This document shows positions 1 through 11,115 of a stretch of DNA of 50,533 nucleotides, in pieces (within the stretch, counting starts at the first letter, position 1; each line of letters begins with the position of its first letter). The notes below the pieces were generated by a model, which worked only from the letters and a program-made list of their open reading frames with translations, was not told the DNA's origin and did not search any database. This stretch comes from Prorocentrum cordatum (taxonomy: Eukaryota; Sar; Dinophyceae; Prorocentrales; Prorocentraceae). The position numbers and the translations under genes were made by a program. The stretch covers positions 765,290-815,822 of the forward strand of contig CAUYUJ010014002.1 in assembly GCA_963575745.1 (NCBI GenBank), written 5' to 3'.

Positions 1-322
1 TCGATGGTTCTTGCGTTGGTTGTCCATGGGTCGGGGGCCGTTGTTGGGGGCCGCGCAGTTCGGTTGCCCGTGGGTTGGTGGCCCGTCGGCATGTGGCCCC
101 TGTTGGACCCAGCTTTGCCGGGGACAAGCCGCGGCAAAACCTAGAATGCCCGGCATTGCTGGCAGCACAATGTGGCCCACTTGACATGGACAGTCCGAGT
201 GCTGTGGGGGGCAAATGAAATATGATTCCGCGGCGTTCAGGGCCAAATCCTGCCTGCGAGTGCTGGAGGCGCATCCCCCCTGTCGCAGGAAACATCATGT
301 CCTACCAACAACTTCTCTCTCC

Positions 323-374
<52 letters not shown>

Positions 375-476
375 GTCGCCCTCCCCCTCCTCAACACGGG
401 CCTCTTTTGCGACGGTGCACGGGGGATCGTGTCCGCCCCGCGCCATGGGGGCGATTTGCTTGTAGCGCCCCTCCAG
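1..476. other. 5' flank or intron, no gene seen
   Basis: No open frame here looks like a protein. The stretch ends in a pyrimidine-containing run and CCTCCAG at 470-476, which fits a splice acceptor for the exon that follows, so part of it is probably intron. It contains a CT microsatellite. Confidence 0.4.
312..371. repeat. (CT)n microsatellite
   Basis: About 60 bp of CT dinucleotides, interrupted near the left end and pure from about 333. The apparent short Ser/Leu or Arg/Glu frames crossing it are artefacts of the repeat. Confidence 0.95.
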
Positions 477-528
477 GCCAGCCGACAGGGAGCTCATCGC
501 CCAGTCAATCGTCAGCGACCCTGACTGC

Positions 529-2802
529 ATGTACGACCACTTCTCAGCGTCGCACATCCGTGCTTACCCCGATTTGCTGTCGAAGGACTCCATGGCCATC
601 TTGCGGGCAGCTGCCAAGCTTCTAGACGTTGGCATCCCCAACATAGAGGCCCGTCATGCTAGTTTACGGCGATTGCAAATCATGGGATCCGGCTCCTGGG
701 CAACGCACGCGTCCAATCTGAACGGGTATTTCGTGTTGGCTCGGCATCGCATCAGCGTGCGTCGCAACATGCGTTGCCTCAGCACTGCGAGGCCGCCTCG
801 ACCCTCGAAGAGGAAAAGAGCAGATCCCAGAGAGAAAATGGCAGAGAAGGCGGCGGGTAGCCAGTCCAAGCATATCAGGAAGAGGATCAAAAATAAATGG
901 CTGTGGAGTTGGGGTGGCGGGCCGCGGCGCGTGTTCTGCCACGAGCAACTGACAGGGGCGAGGGGCAAACCCAGCCCACTTACTCTGCGCCGCCTCTCAG
1001 CTAGATATAGGGCTCTGCCGCCCGAGGAGATGGCCAGATTACGGGCAGTTGGCATAGAAAAGACGATTCTTCGGAGGCGTGTCATCGGCAACATTTTCCC
1101 GAGCGCCGCCAGCCTGGAAGATGGCCTTGCCCAGGGCCAGGGCGCGATTGTCGCTTCGTCTGGCTTCCAGGGCGTCCTCGATCGCATTCGGGGCGCCCAT
1201 GCCTCCAAGACCCGAGAGGCTGCGGACAAAGCTGCACAAGATATGCGGTGCCTCATGGCCTGGGGGGAGGCGGCGGCTGCGGAGTCGAACGACTTGGCCT
1301 TGCTGTGCGGCGGCGGCCGCGAGGGATGCGCAACCTGTTTTCCCGATGCAGGCGGTGCCCTGAATATCGACATCGAATTTCCCATACAGGAGATGACCCA
1401 GCACGTGCTTTCCGTGGCGCCCCCGGGTTTCGCACTGAAGCTGAGGGAGCAGTGGAGCGCGCTGCAGGAGCCCTTTCGCCACGCCAAGTGCAGCCCGATC
1501 GGCCACATACCCGACAGGTTCTTCCGGCCGAACCTCTGCAACTTGGCCGGGATGTGCCTCCATCGCGCCCCGTACTTGGCAGCTTTTGAGTGCGCCTTCG
1601 TCGTGAAGTTGGCGAGGTTGTTCGGCGCGAAGACATTGAGCAGGCGCCTGCTGACGAAGGCGTGTGTCGTCTTCAGGGTTGCCTGGCCAGACGGTGCGCG
1701 CTGGTACCACTGCAGCTACACGAACCTGGCGCATGGCGCGTGGCGCTTGGCTTTACTGCGCCTGTCGGATGATGGGGGCCCCTTTCGCGTCGAGCGGGCA
1801 CGGCCAGGCGTCGCCTTGACCGCCCCAGTGCGTGCACAATGGGTGTTGTCGTGGCGGGCGTTCGAAGATCTCCCCTTCGAGCATGCGTTCACGGTGGAGA
1901 CGTTCCGGCTTTTTGCGTCGGCATCGGACATCCGGGTGCACTTTCGCATCGGCAACTTGAGCGCCCGCCCGTACTTGCCCGCCGTTGAGTTCTGGAGAGG
2001 CAGCGCAAATGAGCAGCCCAGGCCGCCGCCGCCGCTGCCGCCTGGCAGCCGGCCACCCGACCCGCTGGACGACATAGCTGGGCGGCGCGCAGAGGCTGCG
2101 GCCGATGACGGCGCAGACGGCGATAGCCACGATTCCGGCGACGCAGCCTGCGATGACTTGATGGACGACATGCACGACCTCGACGCAGTCTGCCCGCCAG
2201 GAGGCGGAGACGAGGGCGGCGGGCAGTTCGGCCTGGATGACGGCGGGCTTTTCGGCGCGGTGGAGCCGCCGCCGCCCCCGCCAGCGGTGGAGCCGCCGCC
2301 GCCCCCGCCAGCGCCGGCCCCGCCGGCGCCAGCCCCGCCGGGAGCTGCGCCGCCAGCACCGCCGGGAGCTGCAGCTGCCCCGCATGGCCCCCCGCCGCCA
2401 CCCGGCCCCGCCGGTGATTGGAGGACAGTGCAAGTGCCTGGGGGCGAGCTGCAGTTCTCCGTCAGGCTGAAGCAGTGCAATGCACACTGCAAGAGAGGCC
2501 ATCAGGTTGGCTCTGCGCGGTGCAAGATGGACCGCCGCCTCAAACTAGAGGACGGCCGGCGCCGGTTCTGTCTCGGGCACCTCATGGCGTGGCTTGCCAG
2601 GCCGTGCGGCGACAAGCCGGCGCATGATGCGTTGAAGGCCGAGCTCGGCAAGGCCGCCCATCGTGCCGAGCGCATCAGTGGCCGGAATGACCTCGAGGCA
2701 ATATCATTAGAGGACAGCGAGAACGGCCGTCTGGCCAAGCAGCTAATTGACATGGAACGGGAGGAGGGCGGCTTCGCTGGCGAGCCTGTTGCAATCCGTT
2801 GA
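529..2802 (+). CDS. Large protein of unknown function, probable terminal exon
   Basis: A 757-codon frame, the longest non-repetitive frame in the window. It stays open upstream to a stop at 463-465, and a likely acceptor (AG at 475-476) lies inside that extension, so the exon probably starts at 477 and upstream exons are missing. Seen: a basic, NLS-like stretch (about residues 88-123, including PSKRKR); a segment around 134-176 with an HMG-box-like spacing (VFCHEQ, then YRALPPEEMARLRAVG); a Cys-containing middle region; an acidic Asp/Gly run (about 511-574); a proline/alanine tract (about 578-629); and a C-terminal Cys/His region (about 650-720, including CNAHCKRGH and FCLGHLMAWL). The C-terminal pattern and the NIEARHASLRR segment recall a multicopy family I associate with dinoflagellate genomes. 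The HMG comparison is weak. A nuclear or mobile-element-linked role is inference only. Confidence 0.65.
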   Translation: MYDHFSASHIRAYPDLLSKDSMAILRAAAKLLDVGIPNIEARHASLRRLQIMGSGSWATHASNLNGYFVLARHRISVRRNMRCLSTARPPRPSKRKRADPREKMAEKAAGSQSKHIRKRIKNKWLWSWGGGPRRVFCHEQLTGARGKPSPLTLRRLSARYRALPPEEMARLRAVGIEKTILRRRVIGNIFPSAASLEDGLAQGQGAIVASSGFQGVLDRIRGAHASKTREAADKAAQDMRCLMAWGEAAAAESNDLALLCGGGREGCATCFPDAGGALNIDIEFPIQEMTQHVLSVAPPGFALKLREQWSALQEPFRHAKCSPIGHIPDRFFRPNLCNLAGMCLHRAPYLAAFECAFVVKLARLFGAKTLSRRLLTKACVVFRVAWPDGARWYHCSYTNLAHGAWRLALLRLSDDGGPFRVERARPGVALTAPVRAQWVLSWRAFEDLPFEHAFTVETFRLFASASDIRVHFRIGNLSARPYLPAVEFWRGSANEQPRPPPPLPPGSRPPDPLDDIAGRRAEAAADDGADGDSHDSGDAACDDLMDDMHDLDAVCPPGGGDEGGGQFGLDDGGLFGAVEPPPPPPAVEPPPPPPAPAPPAPAPPGAAPPAPPGAAAAPHGPPPPPGPAGDWRTVQVPGGELQFSVRLKQCNAHCKRGHQVGSARCKMDRRLKLEDGRRRFCLGHLMAWLARPCGDKPAHDALKAELGKAAHRAERISGRNDLEAISLEDSENGRLAKQLIDMEREEGGFAGEPVAIR

Positions 2803-2813
2803 TTGTCAGCGAT

Positions 2814-2858
<45 letters not shown>

Positions 2859-3308
2859 GTCGCCCCTCCTCATCATCAACATTCCCCTCCTCCTTCCCCT
2901 CCTCCCACCTCATCCTTCTCCTCCTCCTCCTCCTCCTGTGGTCGCGTGCGTGGTGATGCACAGCGCACCGCTGTCCTCGAGGGCCACCGAGATGGAAAGC
3001 GAAACAGTGAATTGAATTGCCAACTTGCCTTGAGGTCGGCGCCCCAAGACGACAGCAGCACCAACGCGCGGGCGCCTGTGCATGCACGAGCGCAGACACA
3101 CAAGCACACAATAACCCAACATAGAGAACAACCGCCAGGGCAGAAGAGGGCAGGGAGGGGAAGTCGGGGGGGAAAAAAAAACAAGAGGGCAGGGACAGGG
3201 GCACGGAGATTCAAAGTAGCAAGCCCCCCTCCTTCATTTTCAATCCCGCCCCTCCCCTTTCGGGGGGCCTCCGTCTGCGTTCGACCCCCGTCCCCAAGGG
3301 CCCTGACG
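2803..3308. other. Non-coding flank with simple repeats
   Basis: Downstream of the stop the DNA holds an ATC tract, a CTC-rich run (about 2865-2935) and an A-rich and G-rich stretch around 3150-3210. Nothing gene-like was seen. Confidence 0.6.
2814..2859. repeat. (ATC)n microsatellite
   Basis: About 15 copies of the ATC/CAT triplet, starting 11 bp after the stop codon of the 757-codon frame. Confidence 0.95.
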
Positions 3309-4433
3309 GTGTGTGCGTGTGTGTGAGTGCTCTAGCATTCTAGCACGCGTACGAGTTACCAGTAACGGTGTGTGTGTGTGCATGTGTGTGTGTTCCAGGA
3401 CACTTACAAGTTACCAGTCACAGTGTGTGTGAGTGTGTCAAGGGCACTTACGAGTTACCAGTAACGGTGTGTGTGTGTGTTTGTGTGTGGGTGTGTTCCA
3501 GGACGCGTACTAGTTACCAGTAGCGGTGCGTGTGCGTGTGTGTGTTGGGTGTGTGTGTGTGTGTGCGTGCGTGCGTGTGTGTGTGTATGTGTCTGTGTCT
3601 GTGTGTGTTCCAGGACGCGCACGAATTACAAATAACGGTGTGTGTGTGTTCCAGGACACGTACGAGTTACCAGCAAAGTTGTGTGTGCGTGTGTTTACCA
3701 GTAACAGTGTGTGCGTGTGTGTGTGTGTGTGTGTTCCAGGACACGTACGAGTTACCAGTAACAGTGTGTGTGTGTGTGTGTGTGTGTTCCAGGACACATA
3801 CGAGTTGCCAGTAACAATGTGTGTGTGTCTGTCAGGACACGTATGAGTTACCAGTAACGGTGTGTGTGTGGGTGGGTGGGTGTTCCAGGGCGCGTACGAG
3901 TTACCAGTAACGGCGTGTGCGTGTGTGTTCCAGGGCATGTACAAGTTACCAGCAAAGTTGCGTGTGCGTGTGTTCCACGACACGTACGAGTTACCAGTAA
4001 CATTGTGTGTGTGTGTTCCAGGACACGTACGAATTACCAGTAATGGTGTGTGTATGTGTGTTCCAGAACACGTACAAGTTACCAGTAACGGCGTGTGTGT
4101 GTGCGTGTGTGTGTGTGTGTTCCAGGACACGTACGAGGTACCCGTGGCGGTGTGGGTGCGTGCGTGTGTGTGTGTGCGTGAGTGTGTGTGTGCGTGTTCC
4201 AGGACTCCCACGAGTTACCAGAGACGGCGCGTGCGTGTTCCAAGAAACGTACGAGTTACCAATAACGGTGTGTGTGCTCGTTGCAGGACACGCGCGAGTC
4301 GCCAATAACGGTGTGTGTGTGTGTGTGTTCCAGGACACGTACGAGTTACTGAGTTACCAGTAGCGGTGTGTGTGATTGTGTGTGTTCCAGGACATGTGCG
4401 AGTTACCAATAACGGTGTGTGTGTGTTCCAGGA
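3309..4433. repeat. GT-rich minisatellite with conserved core
   Basis: About 20 degenerate units of roughly 40-65 bp. Each pairs a variable (GT)n run with a conserved core starting GTTCCAGGACACGTACGAG and continuing TTACCAGTAACGG. The length variation is mostly in the GT run. The array runs into the N gap, so its true length is unknown. Valine/cysteine-rich frames across it are artefacts. Confidence 0.92.
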
Positions 4434-4533
4434 NNNNNNNNNNNNNNNNNNNNNNNNNNNNNNNNNNNNNNNNNNNNNNNNNNNNNNNNNNNNNNNNNNN
4501 NNNNNNNNNNNNNNNNNNNNNNNNNNNNNNNNN
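4434..4533. other. Assembly gap (100 N)
   Basis: Exactly 100 unspecified bases, a conventional scaffold-gap size, so real distance and continuity across it are unknown. It separates the GT minisatellite from the copia remnant. Confidence 0.99.
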
Positions 4534-4534
4534 A

Positions 4535-6225
4535 GTAGTAGATGGTCGAGGTTGGCTCAAGGTTAACTTTGAGAGTGGGCGCGCGAGATCGGCCATCCCT
4601 CGCGACTGGAGTTCGCAGAATACGGAGCCGAACAACGTGCGCTACCAGACCGCCGACGACGCACAGCTACGACATGAGGGCGGCGGCCTACTGGAGGGTA
4701 CCGCCGAGAGCGGCATTCCCTGGCGCCTGCGAGGGCGCCGAACTGGAGCTAATAAGCTTTTTGTCGCGGCGACTTTTGCGGGGCTAGGTCAGCGTCGTTG
4801 GCGACAGGAAGGGTCGGGCCCTCGATCTAGGCTCCACGGCGGGCAGGGCGAAGGTGATCAACCGGTTCCAGAGGAGTGGCGAGGTCGACGAGGACATCAA
4901 GCCGCATCAGGAGAACGGCGTCTACAACGCTTGCATGAAGCTGCCGAAGGCCAGGGCCGAGGCGCTCAGGGCGCTACCCGTTCATACTGTTGATGGTTAG
5001 CGTGCAGCTCGCCAGACTGATGCAGCAGGCGCTCGTGGCATAGCCGCGGGGCCTCGCGTTCACCCACACGACTCGATTACTCCGCACAGCCGAGGGAGTC
5101 ACGGCGCGTGGTGCCGCAGCCGCTGCCGCCGCAGGTTCGGGGTCGGGGGGCCGCCGGCCAGCCCGTCTGTAAGTCCGCCAGCGCCGCCAGCGCTGGGGGC
5201 GCTGGCACGGGGCGCGGAACCCCTAGAGGAGGAGCGAGGAGGGCCGAATCGGGCGTCCACTCAAAGTGCGGCACCCTGAGGACACGAAACTACCGTCGCA
5301 GGCGGAGATCGACGAGCACGATGCTCAGGGCCATGTTGACTTTCGGTCCTGGTGCCGTGCGTGCCACGAGGCCCAAGGCACGGGTCAAGCTCACAGAGGT
5401 CGTCACGCTAGGGATGGTGAGCTTCCGACCACTGCGGTTACTACGACTATCTCAGCCCCTCGGGGTCGGACGGCCGAGGAGGAGACAATCACGCCATCAC
5501 GCTGATCGTCGCGCACGACACGTTACCCAGTGGGGCGGTATGCTACGGGGCGAGCTCAGTACTGGCGGAAGGCACGGGCGAGTTGAGCACGCGCGTATGC
5601 ATCGACTTCTTCAACCACATCGGGCATGCACGTTGCGCGTTCCAGTCGGATGGCGAGAACCCAATGCTAGCGTTCAAGAACGACGTTTGCAGCATGTGCG
5701 AGGGCCGAGAGCATCTTCTTCCAGAAAGCCTGGTCGACGAGTTCCAGGCCGAATGGAGCAGCTGAGAAAGCTGTGGAGGAGATCAAGGGCGTCATCAGGA
5801 CTCTGATCGTCGCTGCTCAGGCCAGGTGGGATCGCAAGCTGCCATTTGGTCATCCTATCGCGCTGTGGGCTCCGATATACACGGCGCAGGTGCCCAGCGG
5901 GTCTGGGCCTGGGCTAGGAGACGACGGCAATACAGCCTATCAAAACACCAGCGGCAAGCGCTGGAAGCGAGTTGCAGTATCCTTCGGCGAGCGTACCAGC
6001 GTCAAAAGGCTGGTTGAGGACGCGCTCAAGCGCGACCTGGAGCCACGCTGGGTTACTGGGTACTATACTGGGCATACCAGCAGGAGCGGTACGGCTTTGG
6101 CGCTTACTGCGAAAGGCGCCCAGCGTGGGACGGCGGTTGCTCGATTGCCGCCAGACCAGCGTTGGGCTTGGGCCGAGGTGGAGATCCTCGGCGTCAGGGG
6201 TAAACCGTGGGATTGTCAGGGCGAC
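4535..6225 (+). pseudogene. Decayed copia-type retrotransposon Pol (protease to integrase)
   Basis: Pieces in shifting frames follow copia order. A protease-like piece (4568-4600) reads ESG..ARSAIP where the family has D-S/T-G, so the catalytic Asp is replaced; a YQTAD piece follows. A linker (about 4849-4997) ends near NGVYNACMKLP. A pre-integrase Cys/His segment lies at 5302-5360 (EHDAQGH, then WCRAC). The integrase core runs 5442-5765 in one frame, with YYDYLS and FQSDGEN at expected acidic positions, then a stop. The C-terminal part (5773-6225) includes TAY..SGKRW, PRWVTGYYTGH and GVRGKPW. In a functional element this polyprotein would process Gag-Pol and insert cDNA. Reverse transcriptase and RNase H are absent: the satellite begins where they should start. 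The N gap removes the 5' side. Family assignment is from remembered motifs. Confidence 0.75.
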
Positions 6226-6319
6226 GACGACCGCTGTGCTGCGGCTCCCGCCGACGCCGCACCACGAGCACGACCTATGGACGCACCAGTCGTTATCTTC
6301 CCCCCCCCGTGGCTGCTGG

Positions 6320-9300
6320 GCCACGCGACGTCTGCTGGCCGAAGCCGCGAAGAAAAAGGCGACGCCAACTTGTCGCTGCCAGACGAAGCACTTAGAGAAC
6401 TACCGCGAGACTTTGCCACGCGCCCGCTGGCGTTGTGGCGCACCCCGAGGAATGTGCCGCTGCCGGGCGAAGCACTTAAATATGCACCGCAGGACTTAGC
6501 CACGCGCCCGCTGGCGCTGTGGCCCAAGCCGCGCAGATCAAGCGCCGCCACCTTGTCGCTGCTAGAGGAAGCACGTAAATCTGAACCGCAGGCCTCGTTG
6601 GCACGCGCCCGCTGGCGTTGTGGCTCACCCCGAGGAATTTGCCGCTGCCGGGCGAAGCACATACATATGCACCGCAAGACTTTGCCACGCGCCCGCTGGT
6701 TTTGCGAAGCCACGCAGAAAAGGCGACGCCACCTTGTCGCTGCCAGACGAAGCATTGAAATATGCACCGCAGGACCTTGCCACGCGCCCTCTGGCGTTGT
6801 GGTTCGCCCCGAGGAATTTGCCGCTGCCGTGAGAAGCACTGAAATATGTATTGCGGGACTGTGCCACTCGCTCGCTGGCGTCGTGGCTGAAGCCGCGCAG
6901 AAAAGGCGACGCCACCTTGTCGCTGCCAGACGAAGCACTTAATTATGTATCGCAGGACTTTACCACGCGCCCGCTGGCGTTGTGGCTCACCCCGAGGAAT
7001 GTGCCGCTGCCGGGCAAAGCGCTTCTCCATGTACCGCGGGACCTTGCCACGCGCCCGCTGGCGTCGTGGCTGAAGCCGTGCACAAACGGCGACGCCGCAT
7101 TGTCGCTGCCAGACGAAGCACTTAAATATGATGCGCAGGACTTTGCCACGCGCCCGCTGGCGTTGTGGCGCACCCCGAGGAATGTGCCGCTGCCGGGCGA
7201 AGCACTTTAGTATGTACCGCTGGACTTTGCCACGCGCCCGCTGGCGTTGTGGCTCAAACCGCGCAGAAAAGGCGACGCCACAATGTCGCTGCCAGACGAA
7301 GAACATAGATATGCACCGCAGGACTTTGCCGCGCGCCCGCTGGCGCCGTGGCCCACCCCGAGGAACGCGCCGCTTGCCGCTTCCTGGCGAGGCACTTGAA
7401 TATGTACCGCAGGACTTTTCCACGCGTCCGCTGGCGTCGTGGCTGAATCCGCGCAGAAATGGCGACGCCACCTTGGCGCTGCCAGACGAAGCGCTTTAAT
7501 ATGTACCGCAGGACTTTGCCACGCGCCCGCTGGCATTGTGGCGCTCCCCGAGGAAAGTGCCGCTGCGGGGTGAGGCGCTTGAATATGTCCCGCAGGACTT
7601 CCCCGCGCGCCCGCTGGCGCTGTGACTCAAGCCGCGCAGAGAAGGCGGCGCCACTTTGTAGCTGCCAGACAAAGTGCTTTAATATGTACCGCAGGACTTT
7701 GCCACGCGCCCGCTGGCGATGTGGCTCGCCCGGAGGAATTTGCCGCCGCCAGGCGAAGCACTTAAATATGCACCGCGGGACTGTGTCACGCGCCCTCTGG
7801 CGTCGTGGCTCAAGCCGCGCAGAAAAAGGCGACGCCACCTTGTCGCTGCCAGACGAAGCACTTAAATTAAAATGAACCGCAGGACTTTGCCACGCGCCCG
7901 CTGGCGCCGCGGCTCACCCCGATGAGTTTGCCGCTGCCTGGCGAAGCATTGAAATATGCACCGCGGGACTTTGCCACGCGCTCGCTGGCGTCGTGGCTGA
8001 AGCCGCGCAGAAAAGGCGACGCCACCTTGTCGCTGCCAGACGAAGCACTTAATTATGCACAGCAGGACTTTGCCACGCGCCCGCTGGCGTTGTGGCTCAC
8101 CCCGAGGAATTTGCCGCTGCCGGGCGAAGCGCCTCTCTATGTACCGCTGGACTTTGCCACGCGCCCGCTGGCGTCGTGGCTGAAGCCGTGCGCAAACGGC
8201 GACGCCGCCTTGTCGCTGCCAGACGGAAGCACTTAAATATGATGCGCAGGACCTTGCCACGCGCCCGCTGGCTTTGTGGCGCACCCCGAGGAATGTGCCG
8301 CTGCCGGGCGAAGCACTTTAGTATGTGCCGCTGGACTTTGCCACGCGCCCGCTGGCGTTGTGGCTCAAGCCGCGCAGAAAAGGCGACGCCACCATGTCGC
8401 TGCCAGACGAAGAGCATAGATATGTACCGCCGGACTTTGCCGCGCGCCCGCTGGCGCCGTGGCTCACCCCGAGGAATGCACCGCTTCCCGGCGAGGCACC
8501 TGAATATGTACCGCGGGACTTTTCCACGCGCCCGCTGGCGTCGTGGCTGAAGCCGCTTAAGCCGCGCAGAAAAGGCGACGCCACCTTGTCGCTGCCAGAC
8601 GAAGCGCTTTAATATGTACCGCAGGATTTTGCCACGCGCCCGCTGGCGTTGTGGCGCTCCCCGAGAAATGTGCCGCTGCGGGCGAATATAATATGTCCCG
8701 CAGGACTTCCCCGCGTGCCCGCTGGCGTCGTGGCTCAAGCCGCGCAGAGAAGCCGGCGCCACTTTGTAGCTGCCAGACGAATCACTTAAATATGTACCGC
8801 AGGACTTTGCCACGCGCCCGCTGGCGATGTGGCTCGCCCCGAGGAATTTTCCGCTGCCAGGCGAAGCACTTAAATATGTACCGCGGGACTTTGTCACGCG
8901 CCCGCTGGCTTTGTGGCTCAAGCCGCGCAGAAATGGCGACGCCACCTTGTCGCTGCCAGACGAAGCACTTACATATGAACCGCAGGACTTTGCCACGCGC
9001 CCGCTGGCGCCGCCGCTCACCCCGAGGAATTTGCCGCTGCCGGGCGAAGCATTGAAACGCACGCCGCAGGACTTTGCCACGCGCTCGCTGGCGTCGTGGC
9101 TGAAGCCGCGCAGACAAGGCGACGCCACCTTGTCGCTACCAAACGAAGCACTTAATTATGTACCGCAGGACTTTGCCACGCGCCCGCTGGCGATGTGGCT
9201 CGCCCCGAGGAATGTGCCGCTGCTTGGCGAAGCACTTAAATATCTAACTAACGCAGGGCTTTGCCACGCGCCCGCTGGCGTTGTGGCTCAAGCCGCGCAG

Positions 9301-9505
9301 AAAAGGCGACGTCACCTCGTCGCTGCCCGACGACGCACCTAAATATGTACCGCAGGACTTTGCCACGCGCCCGCTGGCGCTGTGGCTCACTTTGAGAAAT
9401 CTGCCGCTGCTGGGCGAAGCTCTTAGTATGCACCGCAAGACTTTGCCACGTGCGCGCTGGCGTTTTGGCTCACACCGCGCAGAAAAGGCAACGCCATCTG
9501 GTTGA
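6320..9505. repeat. Dimeric satellite, about 181-bp period
   Basis: About 34 monomers share the core GACTTTGCCACGCGCCCGCT. Spacing between cores alternates near 98 and 83 bp, giving a dimer of about 181 bp. One monomer carries a GGCGACGCCACCTTGTCGCT-type arm, the other CACCCCGAGGAATTTGCCGC. The period is not a multiple of three and stops recur in every frame, so the fragmentary Pro/Leu-rich frames on both strands are not genes. Confidence 0.93.
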
Positions 9506-10100
9506 ATCCTCCTTCGGGATTTCACAGAACAGGTGGAGAAGAAGGAGGAGGAGGAGGAGGAGGAGGAGGAGGGGGAGGGGGAGACGAGGATGGGAGGGGG
9601 GCCAGGAAGGAAGGAAAGGAGCATGGGAACCAGGATGAGGGGGGCGAGCGGGCCCTGCCGCGAACGGTGTCCTCATAAGCACTGGGCATTTGTTGTTTCG
9701 GGCGACCCCCCAGGCGATGCAATCGCAAGGGGCGGCGCCCTCGTTGCACGTTATTTCGTCGGGAGGAGGAGGGGGAGGAAGAGGAGGAAGAGGAGGGGGA
9801 GGTGGAGGAGGAGGAGGAGGAGGAGTTGGGATGAAGGAGGAAAGGAACTGATGAGGAACAATCGGATGATGATGCTGATAATGATGATGATGGCGATGAT
9901 GACGATGAATATGATGATGCGGATGGTGATGATGATGATGATGATGATGAGGAGGAGGAGGAGGAGGAGGAGGAGGAATGAGGAGGGAGGGGCGAACATG
10001 AGGGGGAATAGGCGGAGGAGGAGGAGGAGGAGGAGAAGGAGGAGGAGAAGGAGCAGCAGCAGCAGCAACAGCAACAGTAGCAGCAGGAGGGCGAGCAGAA
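9506..10100. repeat. Polypurine (GGA)n and (GAT)n tracts
   Basis: GGA-type runs at about 9538-9600, 9757-9832, 9950-9985 and 10010-10085, with a GAT/ATG run at about 9865-9950. All have purines mostly on the plus strand. The short unique stretch at 9610-9755 shows no gene. Confidence 0.9.
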
Positions 10101-11115
10101 ATGCCAGAGGCGTCCTGGGGCGTTTTAGGGGTCTCTTGGCGGTGCCGGGGGCCTCTTGGTGCGTGTCGGGCGCCTCTGAGGGGTCTCTTGGGGCCTCTAC
10201 GGCCCCTCTCGGGGCCATCTTGGGCCCCTTTTTTGAATCGTTTAGGAGGATATCTATCAGAGAGGGGGGGGGCAATTAGGGCCCCCTCTTGAGCTTTAAA
10301 CTGGCCCGTTGGGGCCCTCTTGGGGCGCTCTTGGGGCCGTCTTGGGGGCTTCTCGGGCCTCTCTTGGGGCCCTCCTGGGCAATCTTGGAACCCTCGTGAG
10401 GCCTCGGGAGCCCACGGGAACCGAAACGGCGTGAAAGCCTAAATTATTAATTTTCTTCAGGTGCCGGAAGGGTTTTGGCATCTTGGGGGCCGCCTCGGGA
10501 GGTTCCGTGGCCACTTGGGCTCATTCCGGGGCCATCATGGGGCTTCTTGGAGGCATTTTGGATGCCGTCTTGAGCGAGCTTGGGCAATATTGCGCCATCT
10601 TGGAGGCCATCCTGAAGCATCCTGGGAGATATTGGAGCCCTCATCGGTCAAACGCCTCCCAAAGATGCCCCCGAAAAGCGAACATCCTTCAAAGCCATTT
10701 CTGTGTGTCTCAGCGTTTTGTTGATCCAAGAGGGGGCCCTAATGACGGCTGCCTCTCTAGAGTCCCTAAGATCGCCTGTTGGAGCCCTCTTGGGGCGTCC
10801 TTGGGTCGCTCTTGGGCTCTCTTGGTGCCGTCTTGGGGGATTATTGGGCTTCTCTTGGGGCCCTGTTGGGCCATCGTGGAAACATCTTGAGGCCTCGGGG
10901 GCTCATCGGACGCGAGTGGGCGAGAAGGCCAACACCATTGATGTTGGCCTTTTGGGGGGCTCCTTGGGAGTTTCCGAGGCTTCTTGGGCCAGTATTCGAG
11001 TGGTATTGGGGCCTTTTGGAGCATGTTGGAAACCATCTGGACCGATCTTGGAGTATCTTGGGCCATCTTGGAGATCATCTTGGTCTCCCGGATGCCCATT
11101 TGGAGCCATCTTAGG
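10101..11115. repeat. Degenerate TCTTGGGGCC repeats in a 465-bp tandem duplication
   Basis: The region is made of loose 12-17 bp units like CTCTTGGGGCC. At larger scale about 10305-10640 resembles 10770-11110: both begin near GAGCCCTCTTGGGGCG-type sequence, pass through a GAGGCCTCGGG stretch and end in ATCTTGGAG repeats. No gene was seen. Confidence 0.75.

Noticed and set aside
654-2502. Long minus-strand frames opposite the 757-codon frame
   Set aside because: Shadows caused by GC-rich third positions; they lack the domain-like composition of the plus-strand frame.
4434-4533. Open frame running through the N gap
   Set aside because: It exists only because N translates as X; nothing can be inferred across the gap.
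6320-9505. Resemblance of CCGCTGGCGTTGTGGCTCAAG-type stretches to the dinoflagellate spliced leader
   Set aside because: About 16 of 21 bases fit at best, no GT donor follows, no Sm-like site was seen, and many monomers lack the match. I treat it as coincidence within the satellite.
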